Shown here: positions 16,196-26,245 of the stretch, piece by piece
Layout: each line of letters opens with the position of its first letter
Numbering within the stretch: position 1 is the stretch's first letter
Origin: Treponema parvum
Lineage (GTDB): Bacteria; Spirochaetota; Spirochaetia; Treponematales; Treponemataceae
Direction of reading: 5' to 3'
Assembly (NCBI RefSeq): GCF_017893945.1
Contig: NZ_CP054257.1
Span: 744,001-808,000, forward strand
DNA: 64,000 bases
Translations under genes and position numbers: made by a program
Notes under the pieces: model-generated
What the model saw: the letters and a program-made list of their open reading frames with translations, nothing else
What the model was told of the DNA's origin: nothing
Databases searched by the model: none

Positions 16196-16782
16196 TGATC
16201 CCCGTTGTATTGGGACTCGGCTCGAACACGCCTTTTAAAGGTCTGTCTCCCGTAGAGCTTTTGGGGCGTTCCTGCATTTTTTTACGCGGTCTTTTTTTTT
16301 CTTGTTCGCAAGAAGATACTCTTTTTTCGTCGGTATACCGCACAAAGGCGATGTATGTTACCGACCAAAGCGATTTTTTTAACATGGCGGCGATAGGTTT
16401 TGTAAACGATTCTTTTAGCCCCAAGGATCTTTTGTCCGAAATTCACAAGATCGAATCCGCTCTCGGACGCGACAGACGGCATGAGATAAGGAACGGACCG
16501 CGTTCGATGGATATAGACATAGAATTGTTCGGCAAGTTGAATGTCGATGAAGATGATCTTAAAATACCGCATCCGCGCCTCTATGAGAGAGCATTTGTTT
16601 TAATTCCGATACTGGAGATTTTACCGAAATCTGCCGATTTTATAGACAGGGAAATTTTTGCCGATAAGCTTGAGCGCTTGCCCGAGCAGGGCGTGGAATT
16701 GTACATGCAGTTTGCAAAATTCCTTAAAAAATATTTCCCGGAGGCGGCGGATGGATACAAACAGGAATTTAAATTCGGTTAA
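16195..16782 (+). CDS. folK: 2-amino-4-hydroxy-6-hydroxymethyldihydropteridine diphosphokinase
   Basis: Transfers pyrophosphate from ATP to 6-hydroxymethyl-7,8-dihydropterin in folate synthesis. The opening VVLGLGSNTPFKG, the RHEIRNGPRSMDIDIELFG signature (metal-binding Asp pair) and PHPRLYERAFVLIPILEI are all present. The protein is 195 residues, slightly longer than the E. coli enzyme. Its ATG shares a base with the recA stop (TAATG), and its end overlaps scpA by 32 bases, so recA-folK-scpA are translated as a chain. No other folate biosynthesis gene is nearby. Confidence 0.92.
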   Translation: MIPVVLGLGSNTPFKGLSPVELLGRSCIFLRGLFFSCSQEDTLFSSVYRTKAMYVTDQSDFFNMAAIGFVNDSFSPKDLLSEIHKIESALGRDRRHEIRNGPRSMDIDIELFGKLNVDEDDLKIPHPRLYERAFVLIPILEILPKSADFIDREIFADKLERLPEQGVELYMQFAKFLKKYFPEAADGYKQEFKFG

Positions 16783-17563
16783 AAGCGCTGTAGGTTCTGC
16801 GGGCTTACCGAATGACACGGAGACTGCGGCTAAAAGCAGGCGGAAGTATACCGCGGGAGAATTTGAGGGCCCCCTCGACTTATTGTGGACTCTCATACGT
16901 GAAAGCAAAGTCAACATATATGACATTCCCATCGCACAGATTACGGAACAATATCTTGAATACTTGGATTTTGCCGTTCAAACCGATTTAAGCGATCTGT
17001 CGGAATTTTACAGCTGGGCGGCAAAGCTTATCTACATAAAAAGCCGTATGTTGCTCCCCATCGAAATAACCGGGGACGACGAAGACATCGAAGATCCCAG
17101 ACAGGAACTTGTCGCCAAACTCATCGAATACCAAAAATTTAAAAAACTTTCCGTCCTGATGGAAGAAAAAGAAGAAGCCGGCGAGTGGAGCTTTGAAAGA
17201 AAGAAATTTCAGTGCGTTTTGCCGTTTGAAGAAGAAGAATCCCAGTGGAAAAAGGTGGACACTTGGGATTTGTTGCAGCAAATGCAGAAAATTTTTCATG
17301 ACATGGTCGCCGTGTATTCCAACGAAAAAATAATCAACATGTATGAAGAAGTTTCGATCAATGAAAAGATAACGCTGATATCGGAACTGTTGGACAATAA
17401 AGGCGAATTCATGTTTACGGAATTGATCGTGCGCCGCGGAAACGAAATGGACATAATATGCGCTTTTATGGCGATCCTTGAAGCGGTTAAATTTAAGATG
17501 GCCAGCATCTATCAAAATAAATTGTTCGGTGATATAAAGATATGCCGCTACAAGGCCGCATGA
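16751..17563 (+). CDS. scpA: segregation and condensation protein A
   Basis: Kleisin subunit of the SMC-ScpAB condensin, which organises and helps segregate the chromosome. The kleisin N-terminal signature FEGPLDLLWTLIRESKVNIYDIPIAQITEQYLEYL lies at about 38-72, and the winged-helix C-terminal part (ITLISELLDNKGEFMFTEL) at about 215-235. The ATG at 16751 is chosen over an in-frame start 93 bases upstream because GGAGGCGG precedes it and the upstream residues do not resemble the family. 270 residues. The scpB gene follows after 40 bases. Confidence 0.93.
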   Translation: MDTNRNLNSVKSAVGSAGLPNDTETAAKSRRKYTAGEFEGPLDLLWTLIRESKVNIYDIPIAQITEQYLEYLDFAVQTDLSDLSEFYSWAAKLIYIKSRMLLPIEITGDDEDIEDPRQELVAKLIEYQKFKKLSVLMEEKEEAGEWSFERKKFQCVLPFEEEESQWKKVDTWDLLQQMQKIFHDMVAVYSNEKIINMYEEVSINEKITLISELLDNKGEFMFTELIVRRGNEMDIICAFMAILEAVKFKMASIYQNKLFGDIKICRYKAA

Positions 17564-17603
17564 CAAGGTTGTGCGTATAAATCATGTTTTTTAGAGGTAC
17601 GAG

Positions 17604-18143
17604 TTGGAATTATTAAAAGAATCCGCCTTGGTTGAAGCGGTGTTGTTTTTGGAGCATGAACCTCAAACCGAAAAGGCTCTTGCAGCTTCGGCGCAGTTGT
17701 CGGAAGAAGTGGTTTCCCGCTGCATTGAAATTCTTAAAGAAAAATATGCATCTGAAAATTCCGGCATAGATCTTGCAAGAATCACGGGCGGCTGGTCTCT
17801 TGTTCCTAAAAAATATATTTGGGACGTATTAAAAGAAAAATACGGCAACAAAAACGAAGGAAAATTATCTAGACCCGCCATAGAAACTCTTTCCATTGTA
17901 GCCTATTCTCAGCCTGTAACGCGTGCGGAAATAGAAGCTATCCGCGGAGTTTCCGCCGACACAATGATCAGGCTTTTGATGGAAAGAAATTTGATAAAGG
18001 AAGTGGGCAAAAAAGACATTCCGGGAAAGCCCACTCTTTACGGCACCACAAAGGAATTCTTAAAATTTTTCCGCTTAAACAGCATTGCGGATTTGCCGCG
18101 GCTTGACGATGAGGAGAACGAACGCTTTGAGCTTGCCCGCTGA
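17604..18143 (+). CDS. scpB: segregation and condensation protein B
   Basis: Dimeric winged-helix partner of ScpA in the SMC complex. 179 residues with the family motifs VEAVLFLEHEP, GWSLVPK, RPAIETLSIVAYSQPVTRAEIEAIRGV and LIKEVGKKDIPGKPTLYGTTKEFLKFF. The start is a TTG at 17604 with GAGGT at 17594-17598. No ATG gives the conserved N-terminus. The end overlaps the next gene, a pseudouridine synthase, which is the common scpA-scpB-rluB order. Confidence 0.93.
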   Translation: MELLKESALVEAVLFLEHEPQTEKALAASAQLSEEVVSRCIEILKEKYASENSGIDLARITGGWSLVPKKYIWDVLKEKYGNKNEGKLSRPAIETLSIVAYSQPVTRAEIEAIRGVSADTMIRLLMERNLIKEVGKKDIPGKPTLYGTTKEFLKFFRLNSIADLPRLDDEENERFELAR

Positions 18144-18882
18144 AAATGCTTCTGTGAGCGAAAAAAAAGATACTATACGTTTGCAGGCTTTTATCGCCCG
18201 CTGTGGAATAGCCAGCCGCAGAAGCGCCGAAAAACTTATAACCGAAGGGCGCGTCAGCGTTAACGGAAACACGGTGAGCGAACTTGGAACAAAGGTTTCG
18301 CTTTCTGACTTCGTTTGCGTTGACGGGAAACCTGTCGCCCTTGAAGAGAAAAAACGCTACGTGCTTTTGAATAAACCCGCGGGGTACGTGTGTTCGCTTT
18401 CCGACGAAAAAGGACGTCCCGTCGCTGCGGATTTACTGAAAGAACATTTTAAAGAAAGGCTGTATAATGTAGGGCGGCTCGATATGTTCAGCTCCGGGCT
18501 GCTTATTTTTACGAACGACGGAGATTTTGCGGCAAAACTTTCGCACCCGTCTGCGGAAATCGAAAAGGAATACGTCGTAGACACAAGCCTTGCCGTTCCG
18601 AGAACTCTTTCCGAAGAATTTAAAAAAGGCCTCCGCGTAGACGGAATTTTTTACCGCTGCGTTGACGCGCGGCAGCTGAACGCCAGGCGCATGCAGATAG
18701 TTCTTACGGAAGGTAAAAATCGGGAAATCCGGAGAGTTTTTGAATCTATGGAAATAGGAATAAAACAGTTGACCAGAGTAAGAATCGGGAATTTGCTTTT
18801 GGAAGACTTGAAGCCCGGGGAATTCAGAGAACTTGCCCCGTCTGAAATAAAAAACTTATTAAGCCTTTGCAAACGGCAATGA
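18127..18882 (+). CDS. RluB/RsuA-family pseudouridine synthase
   Basis: Converts a specific uridine in rRNA to pseudouridine. An S4 RNA-binding domain (LQAFIARCGIASRRSAEKLITEGRVSVNG) is followed by the catalytic domain with YNVGRLDMFSSGLLIFTNDG, in which the Asp of GRLD is the nucleophile, and EGKNREIRRVFE. Its position after scpAB favours RluB (23S rRNA). The start is ambiguous: TTG 18127 has GAGGAG ten bases upstream and is preferred, while an ATG at 18109 and a TTG at 18085 lie in the same frame. It overlaps scpB by 17 bases. Confidence 0.9.
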   Translation: MSLPAENASVSEKKDTIRLQAFIARCGIASRRSAEKLITEGRVSVNGNTVSELGTKVSLSDFVCVDGKPVALEEKKRYVLLNKPAGYVCSLSDEKGRPVAADLLKEHFKERLYNVGRLDMFSSGLLIFTNDGDFAAKLSHPSAEIEKEYVVDTSLAVPRTLSEEFKKGLRVDGIFYRCVDARQLNARRMQIVLTEGKNREIRRVFESMEIGIKQLTRVRIGNLLLEDLKPGEFRELAPSEIKNLLSLCKRQ

Positions 18883-18900
18883 ATATTTACGGAGAATGAT

Positions 18901-21270
18901 ATGATCATAGCGATCGACGGTCCTGCCGGAACAGGAAAAAGCACAATAGCAAATCTTATCGCGCAAAAACTCGGGATTTTATACTTGAACAGCGGCAGCT
19001 TTTACCGTGCGCTGACGCTCGCACTGCTTGAAGCGGGTTTCGACCTTTCTGAAAATAAAGACGAAGACGCTATCACGGATTTTTGCAAAAAGCAAAAAAT
19101 AGAATATGTAAATTCCCATCTAATACTAAACGGAGTTGACGTTGAATCCCGCCTTCATGAAGACTCGGTGACGGCGCATGCTTCGCAGGTTTCTTCGATA
19201 ATCGCCGTGCGGCACTTGGTGAACGATCTCATGCACAAGATCACCGATTCGCTGAGCATAGTGTGCGAAGGCCGCGATATGACGACGGTAGTGTTTCCTA
19301 CCGCCGAACATAAGTTTTATCTGGACGCTTCGATAGACGTGCAGGCCAAGCGGCGCTTTGATCAGGGCGTGAGCAAATTATCTTTGGAAGAAATAAAAGA
19401 AGCGATTAAAAAACGCGATGAAAGCGATAAAAATAAAGCGGAAGGCGCCCTTAAGATAGCCGATGACGCCGTTTACATAGATACCTCAGACTTGACCATA
19501 GAACAGGTTTGTGCAATAATCTTAAATAATATTCATAAAAAAGGGTTTGTAATGGAAGAAATGGAAGTGGAAAAAGATGCGGCTCAGACTCCCAAGAGCA
19601 GTATCCAGACACAATTTGAAGAATCTCTGAAAACTCTCGGTGTTTTGGAAGACGGACAGCTTGTCGACGGAAATGTCATTCAGGTAACTGCGGATTCAGT
19701 CTTTCTTGATATCGGATATAAGTCGGAGGCGAGACTCCCCGTTACGGAGTTTGCAGATGCTCTGCCTAAAGTGGGGGACGTGGTTACGGTCGTCCTTCTT
19801 AGAAAGAACGGCAGAAATGGTCCTGAAGTTTCCAAATCAAAGGCGGACGCAAAGCAGATATGGAAAGATATCCGAAAAGCTTTTGACGAAAAAGCGCCGG
19901 TTACGGGAACCGTTTCAAAGGTTGTAAAAGGCGGCTATGAGGTCAGCCTCGGCGGCGATATTCACGCGTTCCTGCCGATAAGCCAGGCGGACAGCCAAAA
20001 AGTTGAAAAGCCTGAAAGCCTGATAGGACTGAAATCTCCGTTTTATATAGAGCGGCTTTATTCCGACAACAAGGCAAACGTCGTCGTAAATCGCAGAAAA
20101 TATCTTGAAGAACAAATAGATAAAAACCGTGAAAAATTCTTTGAAACGGTAAAAATCGGAGACACCGTAAAAGGCGTTGTAAAGAGTTTTACCAGTTTCG
20201 GCGCCTTTATCGATCTCGGCGGATTTGACGGTCTTTTGCATATAAATGATATGAGTTGGGGACATGTTACCCGGCCTAAGGATTTTGTAAAAAAAGGTCA
20301 GGAAGTGGAGCTTAAAGTCATACGGCTTGAACCTGAAGAAAAACGCATAAATCTGTCTTTAAAGCATTTCCTTGAAGATCCGTGGGTGCATTTTGAAGAA
20401 AAATACCATGTAAACGACGTAGTAAAGGGAAAGGTTACGAAACTTACCGATTTCGGCGCTTTTATAGAGCTGGAAGAAGGTATCGAAGGGCTTGCGCATA
20501 TAAGCGAATTTTCATGGACGAAAAAGGTCAATAAGCCTTCCGACATGGTTAAAGTCGGCGATGAAATCGAATGCATGATCTTAGGCTACGATATTCAGGC
20601 CGGTCGCGTTTCTTTGGGACTGAAACAGGTTACCGAAAACCCGTGGGATTCCATTGCTGAAAAATATCCTGTAGGAACCAAGATAGACGGAAAGGTTGTA
20701 AAATTGACAAATGCGGGAGCCTTTGTTTCAATCGAAGACGGAATAGACGGATTCCTTCATGTGGACGACCTTTCATGGACAAAGAAAGTCAAACACCCCG
20801 GTAGCGAAATTTCCGTAGGGCAGGATGTCAAGGTTGTAATCATAGAAAACGACCCTGAAAATCACCACATACGCGTAGGACTTAAGCAGCTGGAAAGCAA
20901 TCCTTGGAAGCAGTTTGCAGCGGATTACAAACAGGGTTCGACTTTTGAAGGCGAGATAACTTCGATCACGGATTTCGGACTGTTTGTCAAAGCTCCGTCC
21001 GGTATCGAAGGTCTTGTAAACAAATCGAATTTGAGCGACGACAAGGAAGTTCCCTTTGAAGAAGCCGTTAAAAAATACAACGTAGGCGATAAGATTAACG
21101 TATACGTTGTCGACATAAACGTGGATAAGGAAAAAGCCGCTTTTTCCGTAAGGGAATACAAAAAGAAGCAGCAGCGTGACGAGATTTCACGCTATATGTC
21201 TTCATCTTCCGACGATGACGACGGCGCCTATACGCTCGGCGATTTTATGAAGACAAAAAACAACGAATAG
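18901..21270 (+). CDS. cmk-rpsA: cytidylate kinase fused to ribosomal protein S1
   Basis: A 789-residue bifunctional protein. Residues 1 to about 216 are a cytidylate kinase (P-loop GPAGTGKST at 7-15, YLNSGSFYRALT, CEGRDMTTVVFP, ALKIADDAVYIDTSDLT) that phosphorylates CMP and dCMP. Six S1 RNA-binding domains follow from about 245 to 750 (for example GVVKSFTSFGAFIDLGGFDGLLHI). S1 helps the 30S subunit bind mRNA leaders. The genes are adjacent in many bacteria, and the fusion is known in Treponema. The junction MEEMEVEKD begins with ATG 19552, which has only AAAGGG upstream, so a separate S1 product is possible but unproven. GGAG precedes the ATG at 18901. Confidence 0.94.
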   Translation: MIIAIDGPAGTGKSTIANLIAQKLGILYLNSGSFYRALTLALLEAGFDLSENKDEDAITDFCKKQKIEYVNSHLILNGVDVESRLHEDSVTAHASQVSSIIAVRHLVNDLMHKITDSLSIVCEGRDMTTVVFPTAEHKFYLDASIDVQAKRRFDQGVSKLSLEEIKEAIKKRDESDKNKAEGALKIADDAVYIDTSDLTIEQVCAIILNNIHKKGFVMEEMEVEKDAAQTPKSSIQTQFEESLKTLGVLEDGQLVDGNVIQVTADSVFLDIGYKSEARLPVTEFADALPKVGDVVTVVLLRKNGRNGPEVSKSKADAKQIWKDIRKAFDEKAPVTGTVSKVVKGGYEVSLGGDIHAFLPISQADSQKVEKPESLIGLKSPFYIERLYSDNKANVVVNRRKYLEEQIDKNREKFFETVKIGDTVKGVVKSFTSFGAFIDLGGFDGLLHINDMSWGHVTRPKDFVKKGQEVELKVIRLEPEEKRINLSLKHFLEDPWVHFEEKYHVNDVVKGKVTKLTDFGAFIELEEGIEGLAHISEFSWTKKVNKPSDMVKVGDEIECMILGYDIQAGRVSLGLKQVTENPWDSIAEKYPVGTKIDGKVVKLTNAGAFVSIEDGIDGFLHVDDLSWTKKVKHPGSEISVGQDVKVVIIENDPENHHIRVGLKQLESNPWKQFAADYKQGSTFEGEITSITDFGLFVKAPSGIEGLVNKSNLSDDKEVPFEEAVKKYNVGDKINVYVVDINVDKEKAAFSVREYKKKQQRDEISRYMSSSSDDDDGAYTLGDFMKTKNNE

Positions 21271-21317
21271 CTGAGTTACCGCAAGTTTAATCGGTTTTAT
21301 TCGCGTATGAATCAAGG

Positions 21318-21348
21318 AAACCGTTCAAAAGCTGAAGTTTTTGGGCGG
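21318..21348 (+). terminator. hairpin after cmk-rpsA
   Basis: Arms around AACCGTTCAAAA and TTTTTGGGCGGTT pair (with G-U pairs) across a 6-8 nt loop, 50 nt after the stop. No strong T tract, so a terminator role is uncertain. Confidence 0.35.
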
Positions 21349-21377
21349 TTCTCCCCTTTGAATGAGGGACTGTAATA

Positions 21378-22457
21378 TTGTTTGCCGGCGATGATCTTAG
21401 AGCATTTGAAGTATTTTGCTTGAATGAAGACACCGGAAAAGGAAATGTTTCAAAAAATACCGACGATGTAATATCTGCAAACGCAGTCTATGCGGAGCGT
21501 CCGGCCAATGCTTTTACGGCTAAGAGCCGAGTGATCTCGGATCTTTACCGTGTAATGGAATCGGTCGCTCTTTCCGATGCGCCGGTATTGCTGACCGGTG
21601 AAAACGGAAGCGGAAAAAACTTTTTTGCGCGAAAGCTGCATTTGAAAAGCAAACGCAAAAACGCTCCTTTTGTCCGTGCGGATTGTATAGCTTTTTTGCA
21701 GGAAGGAGTTTTTGAGAATCGGATAAAAAATTACGAGCGGATGTTGGCAACGGCGGACGGCGGAACCTTGTTTTTTGACGGAATAGAAAAACTACCGCTC
21801 AATCTTCAGACTGTTTTGCTGGATCGCATGGCGCCTTATTCGAAATCTTCAGGGACAGTCTCGGATAAGACGGCCGCTTTTAATGTGAGGATAATTGCGT
21901 CTGCGGAATGTGATCTTGAGGCGTCTGTAAAAGACGGGCGGTTTTTGATCGATCTGTATCACCGTCTCAATACGTTTCCTATAAATATTCCGCCGCTCAG
22001 GGAACGGAAAGAGGATATAGAACCTTTAGCCGAGTTTTTTTTGAAAAAATTCGGCCGAAAGACAAAGAAGCAATTTTCGGGATTTTCGTCGTCCGCCGCT
22101 AAAGCTCTGCACGACTACTATTGGCCGGGAAATGTCCGTGAGCTTAAAAATACGGTGGAATATGCCTGTATTTTAGGCGAAGAGCCGTTCATTCAAGACT
22201 GGGACTTGCGGTTTTCAAAAAGCTTTTCCGGAACGGCGTGCGGACAAGTTGCCGCCGAAGAGAAAAATCCGTCTTCGACGGAAGACAGAACGCTAAAAGC
22301 CGCTTTAAGCAGGTTCAAGAGAGCATATATCTGTAAGATTCTTGACGAAACGTCTTGGAATCAGACTAAGGCTGGAAAGATATTGGGAATACAGCGGACT
22401 TATATTTCCCGCTTGCTGAACGAGCTGCACGTCCGCGAAGACAAAGACCGTAAGTAA
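21378..22457 (+). CDS. NtrC-like AAA+/Fis regulator lacking the sigma54 contact loop
   Basis: 359 residues. The region 45-270 is an enhancer-binding-protein AAA+ domain: Walker A GENGSGKN (74-81), Walker B GGTLFFDGIEKL (128-139), RLNTFPINIPPLRERKEDI (196-214), YWPGNVRELKN (248-258). A Fis-type helix-turn-helix NQTKAGKILGIQRTYISRLL closes the protein (about 328-347). Two normal features are absent: the GAFTGA loop that touches sigma54 (residues 105-125 hold GVFENRIKNYERM instead) and the Walker B glutamate (Asp-Gly instead of Asp-Glu). No receiver domain. It probably does not activate sigma54 in the standard way. TTG start at 21378 with GAGGGA upstream. Confidence 0.8.
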   Translation: MFAGDDLRAFEVFCLNEDTGKGNVSKNTDDVISANAVYAERPANAFTAKSRVISDLYRVMESVALSDAPVLLTGENGSGKNFFARKLHLKSKRKNAPFVRADCIAFLQEGVFENRIKNYERMLATADGGTLFFDGIEKLPLNLQTVLLDRMAPYSKSSGTVSDKTAAFNVRIIASAECDLEASVKDGRFLIDLYHRLNTFPINIPPLRERKEDIEPLAEFFLKKFGRKTKKQFSGFSSSAAKALHDYYWPGNVRELKNTVEYACILGEEPFIQDWDLRFSKSFSGTACGQVAAEEKNPSSTEDRTLKAALSRFKRAYICKILDETSWNQTKAGKILGIQRTYISRLLNELHVREDKDRK

Positions 22458-22526
22458 GGCGGATATTTGTCGTTAAATTAAGTTAACCGGATACGATAAA
22501 AATTGTATCTTTTGCAGGAGTCTTGT

Positions 22527-23207
22527 ATGGCGCAAGAAAAAATTGAAAAAAAAACATTTTCCGAAGTATTGGGAAATTTTATTTTAAAAAACAGAAAAAT
22601 AATTTTGTGCGTTTTTGCCGTTTCGGCGGCGGTGATTTTGGCATACGCCGTTATTGCAACCGTTTCCGGAAAAAATGTGGAAGCCGGACTTGAAAAGATA
22701 GATAAAATCACTTATTCATTGACCGATAAATCTTCGGATCTTTCAGAGGCGGAGCTTGAGGCGCGCCGCGGCGACGCCCTCAAAGAACTTTCGGAATTCA
22801 CGGCTAAGGGCGGTATTGTGGGTGCGCGCGCCTCGATGCTTTGCGCAGAAATATATTTTCAGAAAAAAGATTATATGAACGCCCGCACACAATGGCTTGC
22901 TTCAGCTTCAAAAGCAAAAAAATCTTATATTGCGCCGCTTGCGTATTTTAACGCCGCCGTATGCAGCGAAGAACTCGGCGATTCCGACAGCGCGATAAAA
23001 TATTATGACGAAGCGTCAAAGTTCGAGGATTTTTTAGAACTTTCCCATGCATTGTTCAGTTTGGGCAGACTTCAGGAAGAAAAACAGGATTTTACTTCCG
23101 CCGAAGCGTCTTATAAAAAGATTGTGGATAAAAACCCGTCGGAATCATGGGCAAAGCTTGCGAAAAACCGCATTATTGCGCTTCAAGCCCAAGGAAAATT
23201 ACAATAA
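22527..23207 (+). CDS. membrane-anchored TPR protein
   Basis: 226 residues. One membrane helix near the N-terminus (IILCVFAVSAAVILAYAVIATV, about 25-46) with the bulk outside the cytoplasm. TPR-like pairs fill about 85-220 (AEIYFQKKDYMNARTQWL, YFNAAVCSEELGDSDSAIKYY, LFSLGRLQEEKQDFTSAEASYKKI). The layout resembles YfgM-like ancillary factors of the Sec/outer-membrane pathway, which is only an analogy. Start ATG 22527 with GCAGGAG upstream, preferred over a TTG 24 bases earlier. Ends at a 17-base word shared with 3505-3521. Confidence 0.75.
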   Translation: MAQEKIEKKTFSEVLGNFILKNRKIILCVFAVSAAVILAYAVIATVSGKNVEAGLEKIDKITYSLTDKSSDLSEAELEARRGDALKELSEFTAKGGIVGARASMLCAEIYFQKKDYMNARTQWLASASKAKKSYIAPLAYFNAAVCSEELGDSDSAIKYYDEASKFEDFLELSHALFSLGRLQEEKQDFTSAEASYKKIVDKNPSESWAKLAKNRIIALQAQGKLQ

Positions 23208-23319
23208 AAGCTCGACCGCGGCATACACCGTGAGGCGAAGCCTAACGGCGTTTTTGCAGAAAGCATAGCGTTATTAGTTTAAATTTTAAACTTGATATTT
23301 GACCAATATGTAATTTGGT

Positions 23320-24075
23320 ATGAAAAAATTTATACTTGGAAAACGTAAAAGGATTCTTTTTTCGATACCGGCATGCGTCTTGTTCCTTTTATTTTTCCAA
23401 GCTTGCGGCTTACAAGAATATTTTGCGCTGGATCCTCCGGTAGCCTATCACACACCTGACTATAGTACTTCAAACTATACGGAAAAATATTTCAGATTCG
23501 GAACGGCGTCCAACAGTAGTTCCGGTGAATTTATTGCCGAAGGAACCGCCGTATATTATAAGATCTACTCAAGTTACTCTGAAATGAATTCCCACATAAG
23601 TTCCGTAAACGCTTTGAATACCTTAAGCAACGGCACCGCTTCTGCGCGCCGGGTGATAGAAACATATTCTTATAAACCCGTAGGAACTTCCGCCGGTAGT
23701 AGCAGGACGCCTTTAATCGCGAATAATGGAGCGCAAACGGTTTACATACGCCTTATGTCCTATGGAACAGATTCAAATTTCAGCTCGAAAGTTATCATCG
23801 CCGGAACGGAACAGAGCTGGAAACCCGTTAGATACGATAACAGGCGCACGTTTGAGTTCGGGCGGGGAGCAAATACATATGCAAATTATGAGAACAACGC
23901 GACACCTTCAACCGGCGACGACGACGTATACGGTTCTTCATCGCCTTTCGACAATGTTTGGTATGTAAACATGTATGCAATTTCCGTCGGACGCGACGCT
24001 TCTTACACGCCGTACTACAGCCTTGTTACGTGGCTGGGCTCCGTCGCTATCGACGCCGGCTCTAAAAATAACTGA
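23320..24075 (+). CDS. lipoprotein of unknown function
   Basis: 251 residues. A signal peptide ends in LFLLFFQACG with Cys29 as the likely lipid-attachment residue, a relaxed spirochaetal lipobox. The mature part is rich in Ser, Thr, Tyr and Asn and looks beta-rich (YKIYSSYSEMNSHISSVNAL, TVYIRLMSYGTDSNF). No domain family is recognised. It lies alone between the TPR gene and gap. The ATG has no ribosome site. A weak TGTAAT lies five bases upstream, so this could be another leaderless gene, but its -35 is poor. Confidence 0.72.
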   Translation: MKKFILGKRKRILFSIPACVLFLLFFQACGLQEYFALDPPVAYHTPDYSTSNYTEKYFRFGTASNSSSGEFIAEGTAVYYKIYSSYSEMNSHISSVNALNTLSNGTASARRVIETYSYKPVGTSAGSSRTPLIANNGAQTVYIRLMSYGTDSNFSSKVIIAGTEQSWKPVRYDNRRTFEFGRGANTYANYENNATPSTGDDDVYGSSSPFDNVWYVNMYAISVGRDASYTPYYSLVTWLGSVAIDAGSKNN

Positions 24076-24161
24076 AAAATTTGTATTCGATTGGCTATAG
24101 GATAACGCGGAACGCGATGCCGCGGCGCCTTGCTGCACGCGGACACGCGCAGATTTGCTAC

Positions 24162-24190
24162 TTGAAGTAAAAAATGAAAAAGGGTATTAT
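24162..24190 (+). promoter_or_regulatory. gap promoter
   Basis: TTGAAG 24162-24167, 17-nt spacer, TATTAT 24185-24190. The leader of about 45 nt carries AAGGAG upstream of the ATG. Confidence 0.5.
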
Positions 24191-24224
24191 TATGCTATAA
24201 GAAGCTTTTAATATTATAGATTGA

Positions 24225-25247
<1,023 letters not shown>

Positions 25248-25259
25248 AATTTTTTGCGC

Positions 25260-25296
25260 GCTATGCGGACGAGTTTTAAAAACTTCGCCGCATAGC
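25260..25296 (+). terminator. hairpin after gap
   Basis: GCTATGCGG (25260-25268) pairs with CCGCATAGC (25288-25296), with further partial pairing inside. No T tract follows. It may act with the stronger hairpin downstream. Confidence 0.4.
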
Positions 25297-25372
25297 CATA
25301 GCGTATAAAACTAACGTATAGAACGCTGTTAAACTTTATAAGATAAAACCGTGTCGGAAAATCGATGCGGCA

Positions 25373-25430
25373 TAAAAAGAGGCTGCCGCGGCGAGGTTTT
25401 GAATAACTTCCGGGCAGCCCTTTTTTATTT
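25373..25430. terminator. bidirectional terminator between gap and nagB
   Basis: GGCTGCC (25381-25387) pairs with GGCAGCC (25413-25419). TTTTTT follows on the plus strand and TCTTTTT on the minus strand. This suits the convergent ends of gap and the nag operon. Confidence 0.75.
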
Positions 25431-25470
25431 GCGCCTATTTAGCGCCGTTCAATTTACACCTTCCGTAAAA

Positions 25471-26232
25471 TTATAAAAATTCCGAAACGTATTTTCCGCT
25501 TTCGGCGTCCAAAAACATATTTGCATCCGGATGCAGCCTTAAAATGGAAGCGGGACATTTTTCACTGCACGGGCCTAAGATTGTTGCTTTTACAGCCTTG
25601 GCTTTGGCCGACGCCGGAACGGTGCATACTATGTGTTCCGATTTGAAAAGGGTAGGGACCGTTAAAGTTACCGCTTGTTTCGGAACGTCGGACAGCTGTT
25701 TAAAGCATCCGTCGTGTACTTGCTGATTTCTGCAAGTGTTGTCGAGCTCTACGATCTTTACCGTTTCTCCGTCGTGAAAGTCCGCTACGGCCGGATCGTT
25801 AAACGCTATATGTCCGTTTTCACCTATTCCCATAAGGCAAATATCGATCGGAGCCTTTTTAAGCTCCGCGGCATAGGCCTTTATGTTTTTTTCAGGGTTT
25901 CCCGCCGGACGTAAGTAGTGTACTTTTGCAAAGGGAACTTTCAAAAATATGTGGGCGTCTAAAAAATTTCCGAACCCCTGGGGAGCATCCGCCGGGAGTC
26001 CTACGTATTCGTCCATGTGGAATGCTTCTACCTTAGACCAGTCGATCTTTTTGCTTTTTGCAAGAAAGGCGAGAATTTCGTTTTGGCTTGGGGCCGCCGC
26101 AAAGATTGCCCGCACTATACCGCTGTTTTTTTGCTTTATCGCATTAATAAACATCCGCTCGGCGCATTTGCCGGCGGCTTTTCCCATCTCATCCCTTGAA
26201 GGGAAAATCTCAACATTAAAATTCGATTGCAT
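25471..26232 (-). CDS. nagB: glucosamine-6-phosphate deaminase (paralogue 1)
   Basis: Converts glucosamine 6-phosphate to fructose 6-phosphate and ammonia. 253 residues with EAFHMDEYVGLP (catalytic Asp), GIGENGHIAFNDPA (catalytic Asp/His region) and the lid segment after NTCRNQQVHDG. The substrate-phosphate loop reads AAAPSQNEILAF rather than the usual S/T-G-x-T-P, so specificity may differ (for example galactosamine 6-phosphate). Last gene of the minus-strand TRAP-lacI-nagB-nagB unit, 13 bases after its paralogue. Confidence 0.88.
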   Translation of the reverse strand: MQSNFNVEIFPSRDEMGKAAGKCAERMFINAIKQKNSGIVRAIFAAAPSQNEILAFLAKSKKIDWSKVEAFHMDEYVGLPADAPQGFGNFLDAHIFLKVPFAKVHYLRPAGNPEKNIKAYAAELKKAPIDICLMGIGENGHIAFNDPAVADFHDGETVKIVELDNTCRNQQVHDGCFKQLSDVPKQAVTLTVPTLFKSEHIVCTVPASAKAKAVKATILGPCSEKCPASILRLHPDANMFLDAESGKYVSEFL

Positions 26233-26245
26233 GATTTAATCCTCC

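Noticed and set aside
18085-18126. Longer N-terminus for the scpB-linked pseudouridine synthase
   Set aside because: Starts at 18085 and 18109 lack a ribosome site, while GAGGAG lies ten bases before TTG 18127.
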